This document shows, in pieces, positions 12,721-13,587 of a stretch of 13,587 nucleotides of DNA (position 1 is the stretch's first letter; every line of letters starts with the position of its first letter). Both the position numbers and the translations under genes were made by a program. Source of the DNA: Pseudaestuariivita sp. (GTDB taxonomy: Bacteria; Pseudomonadota; Alphaproteobacteria; Rhodobacterales; Rhodobacteraceae). The stretch lies in contig JAHDCH010000050.1 of NCBI GenBank assembly GCA_020629995.1, positions 1 to 13,587 of the forward strand. The letters are read 5' to 3'. Below the pieces are notes generated by a model. The model made no database searches, was not told the DNA's origin, and saw only the letters and a program-made list of their open reading frames with translations.

Positions 12721-13587
12721 ATGGTACGCAAGAACATCCTCAGCACCGCCACCCCTGCCCCCGATGCCGCCACCCGGCGGCCCAAGGCCCCTGCCCCGCG
12801 CGGCGCGGTGGGTGCGCTGCAATCATCGCTGTCCAAACTGCAGGAAAATGCGGTGCAGGACCTCGATGCCACCCTGATTGACGACGCCGGGATCGAAGAC
12901 CGGCTGGGCCAGGATGGCGCAGACCACCGCGCCTTGATGGACAGTCTGCGGACTTATGGCCAGCAGGTGCCTGTGCTGGTGCGTCCGCACGCGACCAAAC
13001 CGCGCCGCTACGAGATTGTCTATGGCCGCCGCCGCCTGCGCGCCCTGCGAGAGCTGGGCCTGCCGGTGCGCGCCATGGTCCGCCAGCTGACCGATGATGA
13101 ACTGATCATGGCGCAGGGGCAGGAAAACACCGCCCGCCGCGATCTGAGCTTTGTCGAAAAGGCAAGCTTTGCCGCGCAGCTGGACGCCGAGGGCTATGAC
13201 CGCGAAACGATCGCCGCTGCGCTGTCGATCGATTTGCCGATGGTCAGCCGGATGCTCAAGGTCGGGCAGGCCGTTCCGCTGGAGACACTGCGCAAGATCG
13301 GCCCCGCGCCGGGGATCGGCCGCGACCGCTGGCTGGCCTTTGTCAAACTGCTGGAGGCGCCCGGCGCGCGCACCCGCGCCTTTGTCTTTCTGGATCGGCC
13401 CGATGCGTTGCCGCTGTCGTCAGACGACCGGTTCGAGAAGATTTTTGCCCGCGCGCGCGAGGCCGCCGAGGGCAAGCGCAAGGCCCCCGCCGCCGCTGCG
13501 CCGCCACGCGCGCTGAGGGCAGGGCAGGGCGGCGTGATCGGTGACATCCGCCGGTCGCGCAAGGGCGTGATGCTGACCGTCACCGCC
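12721..13587 (+). CDS. repB: RepABC plasmid partitioning protein RepB (ParB-type), C-terminus beyond the window
   Basis: The frame is open for 289 codons up to the right edge; RepB proteins usually have about 320-350 residues, so a few dozen are missing. RepB binds the centromere-like parS sites and works with the RepA ATPase in segregation. The ParB-like nuclease fold is recognised by YEIVYGRRRLRALRELG (97-113) and the downstream ENTARRDLSFVEKA (135-148). A helix-turn-helix for DNA binding follows (RETIAAALSIDLPMVSRMLK, 161-180). The N-terminus (residues 1-40) is Ala/Pro-rich and basic, where RepA-contacting residues lie in ParB-type proteins. The ATG at 12721 follows the repA stop by 2 bp, with GGAG inside the end of repA, suggesting translational coupling. 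repC and the antisense RNA between repB and repC would be to the right. Confidence 0.97.
   Translation, partial: MVRKNILSTATPAPDAATRRPKAPAPRGAVGALQSSLSKLQENAVQDLDATLIDDAGIEDRLGQDGADHRALMDSLRTYGQQVPVLVRPHATKPRRYEIVYGRRRLRALRELGLPVRAMVRQLTDDELIMAQGQENTARRDLSFVEKASFAAQLDAEGYDRETIAAALSIDLPMVSRMLKVGQAVPLETLRKIGPAPGIGRDRWLAFVKLLEAPGARTRAFVFLDRPDALPLSSDDRFEKIFARAREAAEGKRKAPAAAAPPRALRAGQGGVIGDIRRSRKGVMLTVTA

Overview
The window looks like part of an extrachromosomal replicon (plasmid or chromid) of a Rhodobacterales/Roseobacter-type alphaproteobacterium. The main evidence is the start of a repABC cassette at the right end: a RepA (ParA-type ATPase with an N-terminal HTH) followed 2 bp later by a RepB (ParB-type protein). 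RepABC replicons are confined to Alphaproteobacteria. GC-rich coding sequence with strong third-position bias fits. The exact genus and the RepABC compatibility group cannot be read from this stretch.

Layout. Positions 1-9713 (minus strand) are one uninterrupted giant gene that runs off the left edge, giving at least 3237 residues. It encodes an exported SpvB/TcB-TcC-like RHS protein. In order, it has a signal peptide, N-terminal beta-rich (jelly-roll-like) segments, a SpvB domain, six Asp-rich DxNGD(G/S)xxD repeats of the FG-GAP/VCBS type, a TcdB middle-domain-like segment, a long YD-repeat shell region, a Gly/Asn-rich linker, and the conserved RHS core signature. The window ends inside that signature, so any variable C-terminal effector is not visible. 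Positions 9714-10100 are AT-rich and non-coding. Positions 10101-11096 (minus) encode an AI-2E family membrane protein. Positions 11097-11560 hold no gene but carry inverted repeats and a possible promoter in front of repA. Positions 11561-12718 (plus) are repA, and 12721-13587 (plus) are repB, cut by the right edge; repC would follow outside.

How the parts relate. repA and repB form a partition and copy-control operon that keeps the replicon in the population. The giant RHS/Tc-like gene is accessory cargo beside the replication backbone. No TcA-type translocation subunit is seen, and the protein has its own Sec signal, so it probably does not work as a classical three-part Tc toxin. The AI-2E family gene has no demonstrable link to either neighbour.

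The most striking direct observations are that the giant protein contains no cysteine in 3237 readable codons, that about 61 residues just before the RHS core signature are almost pure Gly/Asn, and that a nested inverted-repeat arrangement lies just upstream of repA.
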